A program made the position numbers and the translations under genes. A DNA stretch of 64,000 nt from Cruorifilaria tuberocauda (lineage: Eukaryota > Nematoda > Chromadorea > Rhabditida > Onchocercidae): the NCBI GenBank assembly GCA_013365365.1, contig JABVXU010000017.1, forward strand, positions 1 through 64,000, given 5' to 3'. Shown here piece by piece: positions 26,501 through 38,037 of the stretch. The notes under the pieces were generated by a model. It searched no databases and was not told the origin of the DNA. It worked only from the letters and a program-made list of their open reading frames with translations. Within the stretch, counting starts at the first letter, position 1; each line of letters opens with the position of its first letter.

Positions 26501-29500
26501 TAGCTAAGCCACGATGCAGATAAAATTAATAATGCAGGCGGTATAGACAAATGTATATCAATTCCCAAGAACAATTCATGCAATAATGTTAGTTAATTTG
26601 TTAAAATATGGTTTCAAGCACAAAATATTTTTAATTTCATTACCTTTCAGGATTTGCATAATGGAATGCATCAAGCTTCTGATGATTATCTTATTGCTAA
26701 ATGTGGTGAAGCATCTGTCAATTCAGACTTTGTATCAAGATGGAGATCCCTTTCTCTATCTGCGGTTTGTTAAAAATTTTCGCAGAACAAAATTGGTTAT
26801 TGATTATGGCGCAATTTTCGCATTATCACATTAATTGAATTTATTTGATTTTATCGAATCAAGGAAGGACAGCTAATGTGTAGATTTGTCCGAAACTATC
26901 TTGTGTTGATCTGAAACATACATGATATAGACTATATTGAAGAGAATTCAAAAAGCTGACATAAAAAGTTTAGAATTATCTTTTTCAGCAAAATTGTAAT
27001 AATGCTGCGATCTTCACAACGAGTGGACATATAAACACTGCAACTGATATTGGAAAAGTAAATATTTGAAAATATTTTTCAACATTTTCTCTAACCGTAC
27101 ATTGGGTATTTGGTCGCTGCTTTGTGCTTGCTGGGAATCAAGACATTATGCTTATTTTAGATTGCTTCAGTTTCTGAAAACAATGTGTGGATATCGAGCA
27201 GTGGATTCCCATCGAAATTTAACTATGATAGCCAAGTTGCTTTAGAAGCATTATACCAATCGCATAGCTTTATCAAACCAGTAACATTAAGCTTAATATA
27301 ATTTTAAGTCTGATATTCTGAGAATCAAAACTTTAATCTAAAACATAAATTTGCATGTTTAACTGTTGAAATAATTATTTTTTGTAGACTTGTTGTTATT
27401 CAAATTTTTTAGTCTGAGATATTGCTGACAGCATCGGATCATCAAAAAACATCACTGACAGAATCATGTGAATGTGTATCGTTAACGGAACTGCCATCTA
27501 ATTTCACATCTGAACCTACGCATAACAACAAGAATTTCAATGATTCCAGTTCAAAGGTTAATGGTATCTGTAAGATGTAGAGACTGAAAGCATTTATATG
27601 TCCTAGTTAAATGTAATTTTTAGGGTGATATTACTCCTTCGATGGAGTTGCATATACAAACGTCGAGAAATAGTGATATTCTAGCAGAAGAGGTGGGCAA
27701 GAAATTCATAATCCTGAAGTTTTAAACAGTTTCAAGTCATTTGAATAGTTTTAAGATTCAGTTTTTTATTTTATAACTTTTTTAAGAGAAAATTTTCTCT
27801 TTTCACAATCCTGTAAAAATTTAGGGAACGGACATACCACTGCCTTACATAATGGTACCAGACGCTGATTATATGCCAAGATGTGATTTCAACCAAACAC
27901 AAATTAGTCGTGAAGAATATATTAAAGACAAAGCAAATATTGAACAAAAAACAAAGGTCGTAAGTTATATGTTATTGTTTTATCATAAAAATGAAACTAA
28001 ATAAAACACCGGTTTTCTATGCATCTTGTTCTGAAGAAACTTTAATGCTTCTTTGTACTTGTTGATTTATCATAATGTTGGATGAGGGAAATATGTGATG
28101 AAAAGTTGACTTTTAGAAGTGAAAAGCTCTTTTGAGAATACGATTTATTGATGTGCACATTTCCTTTTTTTATAAGAACTTTTTCTGGATCTCGTTTGTA
28201 CTTTTTCTCTTATTTAAGTAATTAAAATTCAAATGCACTTCATTGGTTTTTTTTTGTAAATATTTCTAAGTTTTCATAATCACACTTCTCCAGGAACAGT
28301 CCAAAGACGAATTGAAAAAACACTGCTTTGTCACACAGAATACTATTATTTATCCAGCAAGTCGCCTGGAAATGCAGTGCTTCCCGAACAGTATCTGTCG
28401 ATTCAAATATGAAGAAAAAGATGAGAAAAATGGAAATACGCAAACGGCTATTTTGTTCAGCGATCAAAAAATGAAAGAACCTATAGTAACGCAGTCATCG
28501 GAGGTGAATGTGTAGCATTACCACATTACCTTTGATATTTACTAATAGGTATTTATTGCTTTCAAAATTTTCTTTTTCAGCTTTTCTGTTTCAGGATACA
28601 AATAGGGCAGCGTATGTACTGAATATGATGCTACAACGGCGTTTAAATAACGTTGGAAGTCAGAATGTATCCTTTGTCCAAGAACAATCGGACAGTTTTT
28701 ATTCAACACCAACCGGTGGTCCTAAATCTCTACAGAAGTTTTTGAATGTTAAAGTCGGTTTTTTGAAAGTTTAACATTATCTCTCTTGTTCCTCTATTAC
28801 TTTGTTGAGAATATAGTGCACTTCTCTCATGAGTTACTAATGTCAAGCCTCACAGCCGATTCTTTTCTTTTCAGAAAACTAATTGGTTAAACGACTTTGC
28901 TGATAGAAGTGATGCTCCAGTACCACATTCAAAGTACTTATCAGTTGGATTTCAGGTTGTTCTCGCTTAATCCATCCATTTCTACTACTTAGAGATCGTT
29001 TATCTTCTTTGCTTTAGTGAATTCCATTTATATTATCACTTCCTTATTTTCTATCATTTCATGGTTTTCTAGTTGCGGATTGCTTGATATATACTTTTGT
29101 TTGACCGTGGAACGCACTGCTTATAGAAATACTTGAGGATTTTGTACACTATTTAAGATGGATGAAAAACCAGCAGTGATTGCGAACGAACAACATGAAT
29201 ATACAGTTCAAGAACCGAAGGAAAATCTGAAACAATATTGCTACGAAAATAGCTCTGAGAAAATATCACAAAGATCGGGCAGCGATGGTCGTTCAACAAT
29301 TCGGTATGATTTATAGTCAGAAATAAATCTTTTTGACGAAGTATAAACAAGTCTTGCTAAGAAGTGCTTTGTGGAGATATTGTGTATAATGTCTTTGAAA
29401 ATTAAAATTTGAAAATGCGCTATTTGCAAACATTCATCAGTTGAATTTTTATGTCTGTAGCAAAATACAAATCAAAGTCTATCGCGACATTTCTGATTTC

Positions 29501-32500
29501 CTTGTATGCATGTTATTAATTTATCTCGCTTGATCATGATCTGAAATGCAGCAATTTTGTCAAACAATAGTATTTGAATCGATGTCGCTTCAGAAAAGAA
29601 ATAATATATTAAATTATTAAATAAGCTTTAGTTTTGTTTATCTTCCATAAAAGAAGGATTAATACTTGTGATAAAAAACTTTCTATAACATTATGTTCGT
29701 GCCAAAGGTTAGAAACAACTCCATATATAAGAATCTTATTTTAATTTTCATTTTAATGTTTAATGATAATTTTGATTATTAGTTAATAAGATGTGTAATC
29801 AAGAATCACGCTGTTGTTCTCACATATGTTACAGCGACCGTTTGCCAAGAGGCCAAACACGCAAATTGGCATCACTGTTTGAAACGATGAGTGATGCGGC
29901 AAGTGTAGAAATGTTGCGAGAGATGGATCACTTGAAACGGCGCGGTAAATCAGTTCCGCCGAACATTATTAATAAGACCTATCAACGAGAGTCTGAAATT
30001 AATGTCAGAAGACTTTTTCAAGGTTCGTTTTGTCTATTATTATTTAGAAGCTCAATTCCATTCATTTTATCGTTTTTATTTTCCAATTCCAAAGAGTCTA
30101 CTGTTTCAGACGATTTAACCTTGCAACAGCGGTCCATTGTAACTGCAAGTTCGGAGAGACATGGAACTCATTTAGGCACCACAGTTCCATGCAAAAGAAA
30201 TGCATCTAAAGAACAGTTTCCAAGAGACAAGCGGATTGAAACATGTAGTGTACGCAGCATTGTGGATCGGTTGGATTTTATTTCTCTGGTTTCTTTATTA
30301 TATAAATTTTTTTATTTTTGCATAGATATTTTAGATTTGAATCAGCAACGGCCCCGAGTATATGTCAAAATTCACCTCGAGCAATTCAAACTGATACAAC
30401 ACCACGAATAACAAAGAATCAGAAACGATACTCACAGTGCGTTTTGGGAATATTAGAACCAATGCAGAGTATTACCGATTATAAAAGTATTCAAAATGTT
30501 CAGTATACCTTTGATTCGAACTACAACATCTGTAGTGTTGCAAGGTCACCTTCGCCTCGATCGGATAAGTGGAATGAATTCACAAATCGTGGAAGTCTGT
30601 CCCACAATTTACCGTATGATAATACAAGCTGCACTAACGTTTGGGATCAGCAGCAATACGAGCTGGGATTGCGCAAGGTTTTCATTTTTTTTCGTTAATT
30701 TTTGTTTAACACAAGCATATACAAGTTGCCTTTTTCAATCCCAACATATTTTTCAAAAATCCTTATTTGGTATATGAAACTTATTTTTAGGGAATAATCA
30801 ACTTGAAACGTTATGACAGCAGCTACAGTGGGATAACGAATGAGGTAGGGTGATTTACACATTAGCAATTGATAAAAATCATTAGGATTGTTGTCGTTTG
30901 AATCAGGACTTAATATGCAGGAAGGTATTAAAAATCCCTGACACCAAAGTGAGATTATTTCAATGGCAAAAATTTATGATTTTGGAAAAGTAAATTTTTT
31001 GTTTACATATATGATGACCCGATTGATGTAAGATCTATTACAGATCCTCAATCGCGGTCCATCTTATGCTATGCAAACACGCATTCGCCAAATAAATTGC
31101 AAGCCTGAAGTACAACCTAGCTACCATACAGCTTCTGTTATTGACCGTTCACAAAAACGTACGCAATCTTTGTTATTGATTTTTATTCCTTAGATAGTCA
31201 TTGATTTTTTTCGTCGAAATCATAGATTTTTTTGATTGATTTTCTAAAAATTATAGATCTATGATTTTATAGATACTTATGAGGGAAAACTTGATAACGA
31301 AGTTGCTGATCACGTTGCTGAAGTAGAAAAAGCATTTGATTTCGTCAACAAGGTTTGCCTTGACTGATTTTAAAATTTTCCCGTAGTTAATTCACCGTAA
31401 TCTTTTTTCCAAATATATTTAAGACTGAATCACTAGTAACTCCTGGTCAACAATGTTCGCAAGAATCTCTGGGAAAACCATCGCCACTTACAAAAGATAA
31501 TTATTCGGTTAGTGGGAAGATTTCACGATAATTTCTATATTTTGTTAAGAACAAGTATTTCAGAAATATATCCTTATGTGTTTTACAGACATTGATAAAT
31601 TTTTCATTACTTTGTTAATTCCTAATCATGTCTATGTTGATTACGTACGATGTTTACGAGGATTTGATCCAGATCTCACTATACCGTAATTTGGAAAGAG
31701 AACATCGTAGATCGCCAAACAGTGACGTCTCTGTTCATCTCTCTCCAGCTGTTTATTCGCCACCTTTGTTAGCTGATGAGCGACTGGCAACTTATGAACA
31801 CAAAAATTCAGTTGTAAGTTTATATTCAGGAACTATTTCCCCTAAAAATTTTCAGCTGGGTTAAAGATTATTGGGCCTCCAATGGTTCTATTTATTTTCT
31901 AAATTTGAAATTGTATGATAGCTTTGTAGATGAAATACTCTAAATAAGAAACTTACTTTTAGAGCTAGTGATTTTGGTTCACATGATATTTTCTTTTTAA
32001 AGTATCTGTTGGTAATTGGCAACACATAAAACGTAATAATATTTTAATGAAAATAAAAACATTTAGAAGCAGTAGGACTTATTTCCAGATGAAAAGCGCA
32101 AAACTTGGAAGCCACATGGTTACAACGGATCCAATGGCCACTTCCACTCCTCTTGATGGTTCGCCAGCAACTAATAGTCGTATGCATACTTCTGCTAGTT
32201 ATATGCTTAATCGAAGTGGCATCTCTTCAATAACAGCTTCGACAGCTCAGGAAATTGTCCAACTACAACAATCAGATATAGAATTGCAGGTGTTGATGGT
32301 ATTCTTCTAAATTTATCTTGAATCCCAGTAATCCTTAGTAAAAATAGATTTGTCTATTAAACCACAATCGCTCACAAATTTAATATCGGAACACTTTGTG
32401 AAACCATTGTAATTTTCTGAGTTCCAATTGCATTATTTACTTAGGTCACCTCACTTCTTTATTATGAAAAATTGCTTTTGTTAGACATTTATATATGAAG

Positions 32501-34625
32501 TAAGGATTGCAGACAATTAAACAAGAAATAATGATCCAGGAGGGTCAGATTGCACAGGCATCATTGGCATTAGCTCATTGTAAGAAGAACAATAGTTTCA
32601 ACGGGACTCTTGTTGAAGTTTGTTCATCTTTTATTGATAAAAATTGTTTGGTTACTGTTAATGGTAAGCGGTTGTTGCGTTCAATTATATAACAAATATT
32701 TTTTATTTTTTTGCAGAAATTTCTGAGCAAATGTAAAAAATGGAGCGGAAAAAATTATGAAATAAAAACTCCGCATAAAAATTTTGCAACACAATTACAG
32801 CTAAGCGCTCACCGTGGTTTATTATTGGCACGTGAAAGACTTCTGGCACTGCAAAATGAAATGCAGCGTTTGAAAACACGTCGAGTTGTAAAAGGACCAG
32901 TTCCTCCACTAGCGAAACGTATGCGTGGAGCTATCGATCTTACATCAATTAATGTTTATCTTAATCGCAACTTTTGCATTCGTAATATTGATGAAAGTAA
33001 GTTACTGTTTTTATAATTTCTAATGAAGTATTCATTATTCATCTATTATGAACATGATTATTTATTACCATATCTTTTCTTCATGTTTCCATTTTATTTT
33101 GTACTGAATTTTCCTGCTATGAATGAAATGCTTTCATCTAGATGTTTCATATGCTTTTGTTATCCTTTTGAAAACTGATGAACAAGTAGAAGCTACGCAA
33201 ACAGTTACGTTGATGGATACACGAGCTTTACGCGTTAGCAAAGTTCATTTTTCTGATCACATTCGCTTTACAAATCTACCAGTCGATTTCAGAATATTAT
33301 TGGAGATTTACGCTTTGGTAACAACATTTTTTACTTGTAATACTTGAAGTTCATCAAAATCTCTGTGTACTTCACTCAGGCGTATCGTTTATTTCCTGAA
33401 AAAAAATTTATTAAAAAACAGTTTTTGTTCAATATTTTTAGATATTGAACATTTCCGGGTTTTTTAATGACGCTATTGCAGTTAACGCTTGTTTCGCGTA
33501 AATGCTTTATGTTTTAAATTTCGTTTAATTATTCTTTGTAACTACATTTTAAAATCCGAATTTTGAACTTGATCGTTTTGTCGTTTTGTTTTACTTATTC
33601 TGTTGCCAAAATTGATATTACTTATTTTATCAGAAATTATTTTTAGAAAGTCAATGAAAATCGTCGTTCGGATGATTATTCATGCAGCATGCTAAGGAAC
33701 AAAGCGAAATCGTTATTGAGTCCATGTTAGTCTTATCAAACCTTATCAAATCTGTTTCAGACGTCATAGATTTTTTTTTCTCTATTTCAGACTTTAATTT
33801 TCAGCGAAGAAGACATGCGGTAATGAATCAGTTGTGGGCTTCTCAGAATTCACATGTTGTGGACACATCTGCTTAAATAGAGATACTGTTGGTATGCATA
33901 AATTCTATCTAGATGGAGCAGTTTATCCATTGGAGGGAACAATCGAGATCGATTCACGCTGTACGACACTTCCACCTACTATTGAAATCGATTTCCGAGG
34001 ATTCTTGGTAAGTTGGAACATTGTAAGTCAATAAAGATCATAAGGTTAAGTTAATTCCATCTCAATGAATTGAAGTAATTTGAGTTGTATTTCAGACCAT
34101 GTATCAAATAATAGCTGGATTGGGATCATGGGCCAGATATTGGGCTGTTTTACGTTGTGGTGTTGTGCAATTTTGGAAATATCCAGACGATGAAGCTTGT
34201 GAAAAGGTTTCTGTGCATTCACATCTTCCATTTTGTGTATGAGATTTTAAAGACTTTTCTGTAGCATAAACTGCATTTCAGCTGCCTCTTGCATGCATGG
34301 ACCTTTCGAAATGTACGGATAGAGAAATTAACCATGCATCACATGAAATCTGTTCCCGTCCGAATGCTTTCACCGTCGATCTTCTAGTTCCAACATCACC
34401 CTCTGTGATAGAAAAGAAACGGTTTGTTATTTTGATTATCAAAGTATTGTTAGGAGAAGGCGTCTTATTTAAAAAACTGAAGCGGTAGCGTTTTATTTAA
34501 AAAACTGAAGCGGATATAAGAATATGTCTAATTTTTTCAGTGTGTTGTTATCTGCGGATACGAAGGAGCTTTGCAGTGCTTGGTTGAATGCACTGAATGG
34601 AACACTGGAAGTACTTCGAGGATAG
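23581..34625 (+). CDS. anillin, actomyosin/septin scaffold of cytokinesis
   Basis: Anillins link RhoA, actin, myosin II and septins at the contractile ring. I read about 38 exons, total ~1,500 residues, longer than most family members (1,100-1,250). C-terminal exons carry the anillin-homology region (roughly residues 1135-1400): TIKQEIMIQEGQIAQASLAL, GLLLARERLLALQNEMQRLK, then DLTSINVYLNRNF and HFSDHIRFTNLPV. The PH domain follows (about 1405-1520: GTIEIDSRC, GSWARYWAVLRCGVVQFWKY, ACMDLSKCTDREIN, SAWLNALNGTLEVLRG, stop). RLPRGQTRKLASLFE near residue 680 and SIVDRFES mark the conserved central region. The N-terminal half is low-complexity (Ser, Thr, Asn, Asp) and split over about 20 short exons, each a multiple of three in phase 0. 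MGRRRGR is the proposed first exon; a Gly/Tyr-rich exon at 23815-23898 (FGGYGEYDYKYNSYGYKG) fits the same phase. The 5' end is least certain: the family has no fixed N-terminus, and the region before 24 kb could be another gene's exons. Confidence 0.9.
34460..34513 (+). repeat. 28-base tandem duplication in the last anillin intron
   Basis: The 21-base word beginning TTATTTAAAAAACTGAAG occurs at 34465-34485 and again at 34493-34513. With one mismatch the similarity extends to 26 bases, period 28. It sits between the donor at 34422 and the acceptor ending at 34540. It looks like a recent slippage duplication with no evident role. Confidence 0.7.
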
Positions 34626-35323
34626 CCCAATGATATAAATCATTTTCCTACGAGTTTAATGGCTGTCATTTTTGAAGTTAAATTTCAACTATTAAAACTT
34701 GAATATTTGCTTATTTCCTTCTGTGGCATGTATTTCTTCCAATCCATTTTTTGTTTTTTCGCTTATTTAATTTAATAACATGGCATATGATTTTTCTTTT
34801 TTCTCGCCTTATCCCGCGTTATAAAAAAATTCAATTTATTGTATTTTCTGTCGATAAACAATTATTGTTAACTCGGATTGTGTGCTGCAACAAATGCGTG
34901 AGTTCGGCAGCGCAATATTGATAATATTCGTTTTTCAATGATTAATTCAGAGATGTTCTGTTGATGGGGTGACGGTTTTTTCACGTGATGCTGATCTCAT
35001 CGTCTAATTTTGTGGAGTTGAAGTCTACTTTTTATTATATTGTTTTGCGGTTTATACCTTAGGAGGTTCTTAGTTTTCATATTTGTTTGTGATTGAGTGA
35101 TCGATGAAGCATAAGGGCTTTATCAGTGGATATTTTTAAAATGCAGCATCATTATGTATTACGTTATTTTGTATACTTAAAGAAACCAAATTAAATTAAA
35201 ATTTTTCATTTTTGGTCAACAATTGAGAATATGGTGGATTTAATGAATGGTTCTAAATATTGGGGTTTTTTGGGATTTCCGTTTTGAAAATTGGAATTGC
35301 TGCTTGATTTTTACGTTTATCTC
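34626..35323. other. spacer between anillin and ATP synthase f
   Basis: About 700 bases with no coding evidence. It contains the anillin 3' UTR and upstream sequence of the next gene. No perfect AATAAA was noticed close to the anillin stop. Confidence 0.5.
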
Positions 35324-35330
35324 TTTTCAG
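35324..35330 (+). other. putative spliced-leader acceptor for ATP synthase f
   Basis: TTTTCAG ends 4 bases before the ATG at 35335, the nematode consensus for a trans-splice acceptor. Confidence 0.6.
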
Positions 35331-35334
35331 CTTA

Positions 35335-36377
35335 ATGGCAACAAAAATCCCTGTAACAAAATATTTCCGACCATTTATCCCGCCATTACCGCCTGGTACG
35401 AAACTTCACAACGATTTATTTTGGGATGTCTATATTTATCGGCCCTATTGTCGTCTCTGGGAACGTGTGGGGGTCTATTTATACAATCGAGTGATTAATC
35501 GCTTCGAAGTTGGTGTGCAAGACAAAGAATACAATGCTCGTGTTCATGGTCCTTATTGTCCTTGGAGATATTATGGAACTAAAAGTATGGTTCTTTTTGA
35601 ATCTAATATAGTTCAAGGCATTCTTCTAAATCCTTGCAACGTAATTTTAAAAAGTCACTTTAGCTGAAGTTCTGTAATGAAGATAAGCATTTTCAAATGT
35701 CAATTTTATTAGTCTGAAGTGATTTTTAGGAGATACAAAACTGATGGATGTGAAATTGTGCGATTTGGGTTCATGGTTTTCACGTCGTGACAAGTCGATT
35801 GGTGGTATTGCAAACGCTGTTGTGAAAAGTTTTTACAGATTCGAACACTACTATTTCGACCACTATCTTATTAACTTGGTTAGATTTTTGCTTTTTAGTC
35901 ATTCGAACGATTAATAGTTTTGATTGATAATTTGGGAAAAATGTATGACATATGATATATTTCTGTACTTTATTGCAGCACATTTTGAGAATAAGTCTAT
36001 AGTCATGAAAGATTGGGTGAATTTTTCCAGTGAGTGGTGGAGTTGCAACAGTGCAGAAGTTCTGATTAAAACATGTTGGCAAAACATGACTAGTTTTTGA
36101 AGAATTAAAATTCCCATGAAAGGAACTAATAAGTAGGACTGACAGTTTCAATATCAATATATATTTTGTTTTTTTACGCTTATTTACGTCTATAAATCAT
36201 ACTTAATTTTGTTAAATGCATGTAGATATCTGTTTAATATTTGTTGTGGACGAAACTATATATTTGTTTTGTTTTCAGCCGCGATCTTTCCTGCGTTTCG
36301 TTCTTCTTGCTTACCTTCTGGGAGTAATATTATGCTATGACGAGATCCCAGCCTCTGTTGCGCGATATCATTGGTGA
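35335..36377 (+). CDS. mitochondrial ATP synthase subunit f
   Basis: Subunit f is a small membrane component of the F1Fo-ATP synthase peripheral region in the inner mitochondrial membrane. Three exons join in phase: 35335-35584, 35730-35878 and 36279-36377, about 165 residues. Nematode-type features are clear: a Pro-rich N-terminus (FRPFIPPLPPGTKL), then RLWERVGVYLYNRVINRFEVG, a VHGPYCPWRYYG block and DTKLMDVKLCDLGSWFSRRDKS. One C-terminal hydrophobic segment (FLRFVLLAYLLGVILCY) is followed by the ending ARYHW and a stop. The pattern agrees with the C. elegans R53.4 protein as I remember it, which also ends in YHW. The ATG was chosen because a TTTTCAG acceptor precedes it by 4 bases. An AATAAA follows about 100 bases after the stop. 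No oddities in the coding sequence. Confidence 0.9.
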
Positions 36378-36475
36378 TGTAATAGAGAGATTTTTGATCT
36401 TTTCTGGACCATCTTTATCATTAAGATATAGTTTTAGTTACACTGTTTATTGTGCTTAATATTTCGTGCTGTCAC

Positions 36476-36481
36476 AATAAA
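36476..36481 (+). terminator. polyadenylation signal of the ATP synthase f gene
   Basis: AATAAA 99 bases downstream of the TGA at 36375-36377, followed by T-rich sequence. Position and context fit a cleavage/polyadenylation signal. Confidence 0.6.
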
Positions 36482-36909
36482 TTTTGGCTTAGATTTTGTT
36501 TTCATGCAAATGCATTAAAGTTTCAGGCCTTTTCAACTTTATTTTTACAGTCTTTGTTTAGCATAAGACTTTTTTAGTTTTTGCTGTTGTTCGCTATAGG
36601 CAAGAAAAAATCTTGAATATTAGAATATGAACATTAGCGAGAAAGCTTTCGGATGTTCTTGATTTCTGTTCTTCCGAAAAACAAAACGATGTTGTCTTTT
36701 TGATGATCATGCCTTAACACTCGAATTCTGATTTTATGGGTAGTTTTACGAGCTTCTTCTAACGTCAGTGCCTGGTAGAAAAAGCATGACATTTTACGTT
36801 AGGTACGACATGTAAAATGAGGTTTTATATTCTCTATTGTATTTTTAGAGACATTGATCGAGATTGCTGATGAGTTTATGTGTACAATGCCCAATGCTTT
36901 TTTTTTGGA

Positions 36910-36922
36910 GGGGGGGGGGGGG
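36910..36922 (+). repeat. run of 13 G
   Basis: An uninterrupted G13 tract preceded by T8GGA, in the spacer between ATP synthase f and thymidylate kinase. Such G-runs are rare in AT-rich nematode DNA; length may be uncertain because homopolymers are error-prone. Confidence 0.8.
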
Positions 36923-36983
36923 TAATAGTTCTGTTGTAAATAACTGATGTACCAAGAGTGGTATTGACGTGCGTAACATAGTG

Positions 36984-36992
36984 ATTTTGTAG
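36984..36992 (+). other. putative spliced-leader acceptor for thymidylate kinase
   Basis: ATTTTGTAG ends 12 bases before the ATG at 37005, with no upstream coding exon. Confidence 0.5.
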
Positions 36993-37004
36993 AAATTATA
37001 TCGA

Positions 37005-38037
37005 ATGGGGTCACGGGTACGTGGTGCGTTTATTGTGTTTGAAGGGTGTGACAGAGCTGGCAAAAGTTTACAGTGTAGAAAATTGGTGGAACGTATCAAA
37101 GCTGCAGGCAACAATGCAGATTTAGTTTCATTTCCTGGTTACTGATTCATCTTTATTTGTAAGGCAGTTATATGATTATAGCTTCAATAATGAAAAATAA
37201 ATCATTCCAATTTAGATCGTTCAAGCGACTTAGGCAAATTTATTGATTGTTATTTGAAAAAGGAAGTTGAAATGGAGCCTAAAGAAGCGCATCTAGTATT
37301 CGCAGCAAACCGACAAGCACTTATGCCTTTAATGATGAAGAAATTGCTTGAGGGGACACATTTGGTCGTTGACCGATATGTTTATTCAGGCATTGCCTAT
37401 ACTCTTGCAAAAGGTATCCCTCACTGTATTTCAGTGTTACACTAACAGCTTATGATTTTTATAGATTTTGGTTAGTTGGCCTAATTAGAAGTATTGGCCG
37501 AGCAAAGAGAATTTTTCTGGAAAGTTTCATGCTTCATTAATGATCGCGTTGTTTATTGTGATTAAGGAGCTGAAAACATAACAATGGAGTGGGCAAAACT
37601 GGCAGACACGGGTGAGTTAAGACCTGATTGTGTTATATACTTCAACCTTTCATTCGAGGAAGCGCAGAAAAGGAGTGGATTTGGTGATGAACGCTTCGAT
37701 TTTAGCAGTTTTCAGGAGAAGGTGAATAATATTATGGAAAAGTTGGCTGCTGAGGACAGAGATCTATGGAAAGTAAGTTAATTGAGTCAATCTTTTTATT
37801 TCATATGATTTTGAATAAAGCTAAGTTGATGTTGAATAGGACACCGATCACTAGCTCTGGAAATTTTCTTAATAGAAAATTCTTTCCTAAATAACGTATC
37901 AGTCGTTCAATTTAATCAGTCATTCATTTAAGATAGTGGATGCTTCCTTGCCTATTGAAGAAATTTCTGAAAGTGTTTGGAAATTGGTAAGACCAGTTTT
38001 GGATAATGTGAACAGAAAGAATCTTGTGTTTCTCTGA
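37005..38037 (+). CDS. DTYMK: thymidylate kinase (dTMP kinase)
   Basis: The enzyme phosphorylates dTMP to dTDP with ATP, the step that leads to dTTP for DNA synthesis. Four exons join in phase: 37005-37137, 37216-37413, 37567-37772 and 37933-38037. They give about 213 residues, the normal family length. GAFIVFEGCDRAGKS is the P-loop. FPDRSSDLGKFID continues the dTMP-binding region. HLVFAANRQALMPLM and LVVDRYVYSGIAYTLAKG contain the DR(Y/F)xxSGxAY signature. EWAKLADTGELRPD-CVIYFNLSFEEAQKR and GDERFD cover the lid-side and acceptor-site helices. The C-terminus (PIEEISESVWKLVRPVL) is a typical terminal helix. The start was chosen because it yields a normal N-terminus just before the P-loop and follows an acceptor-like site. 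The P-loop serine and the DR pair are intact, and I see no lesions. Confidence 0.95.

Noticed and set aside
29791..30411. 206-codon forward open frame
   Set aside because: It runs through two real anillin exons and the introns between them; splice phases and family motifs support the split exons.
32703..32909. Reverse-strand open frame opposite anillin
   Set aside because: Shadow of the conserved anillin exon 32717-32996.
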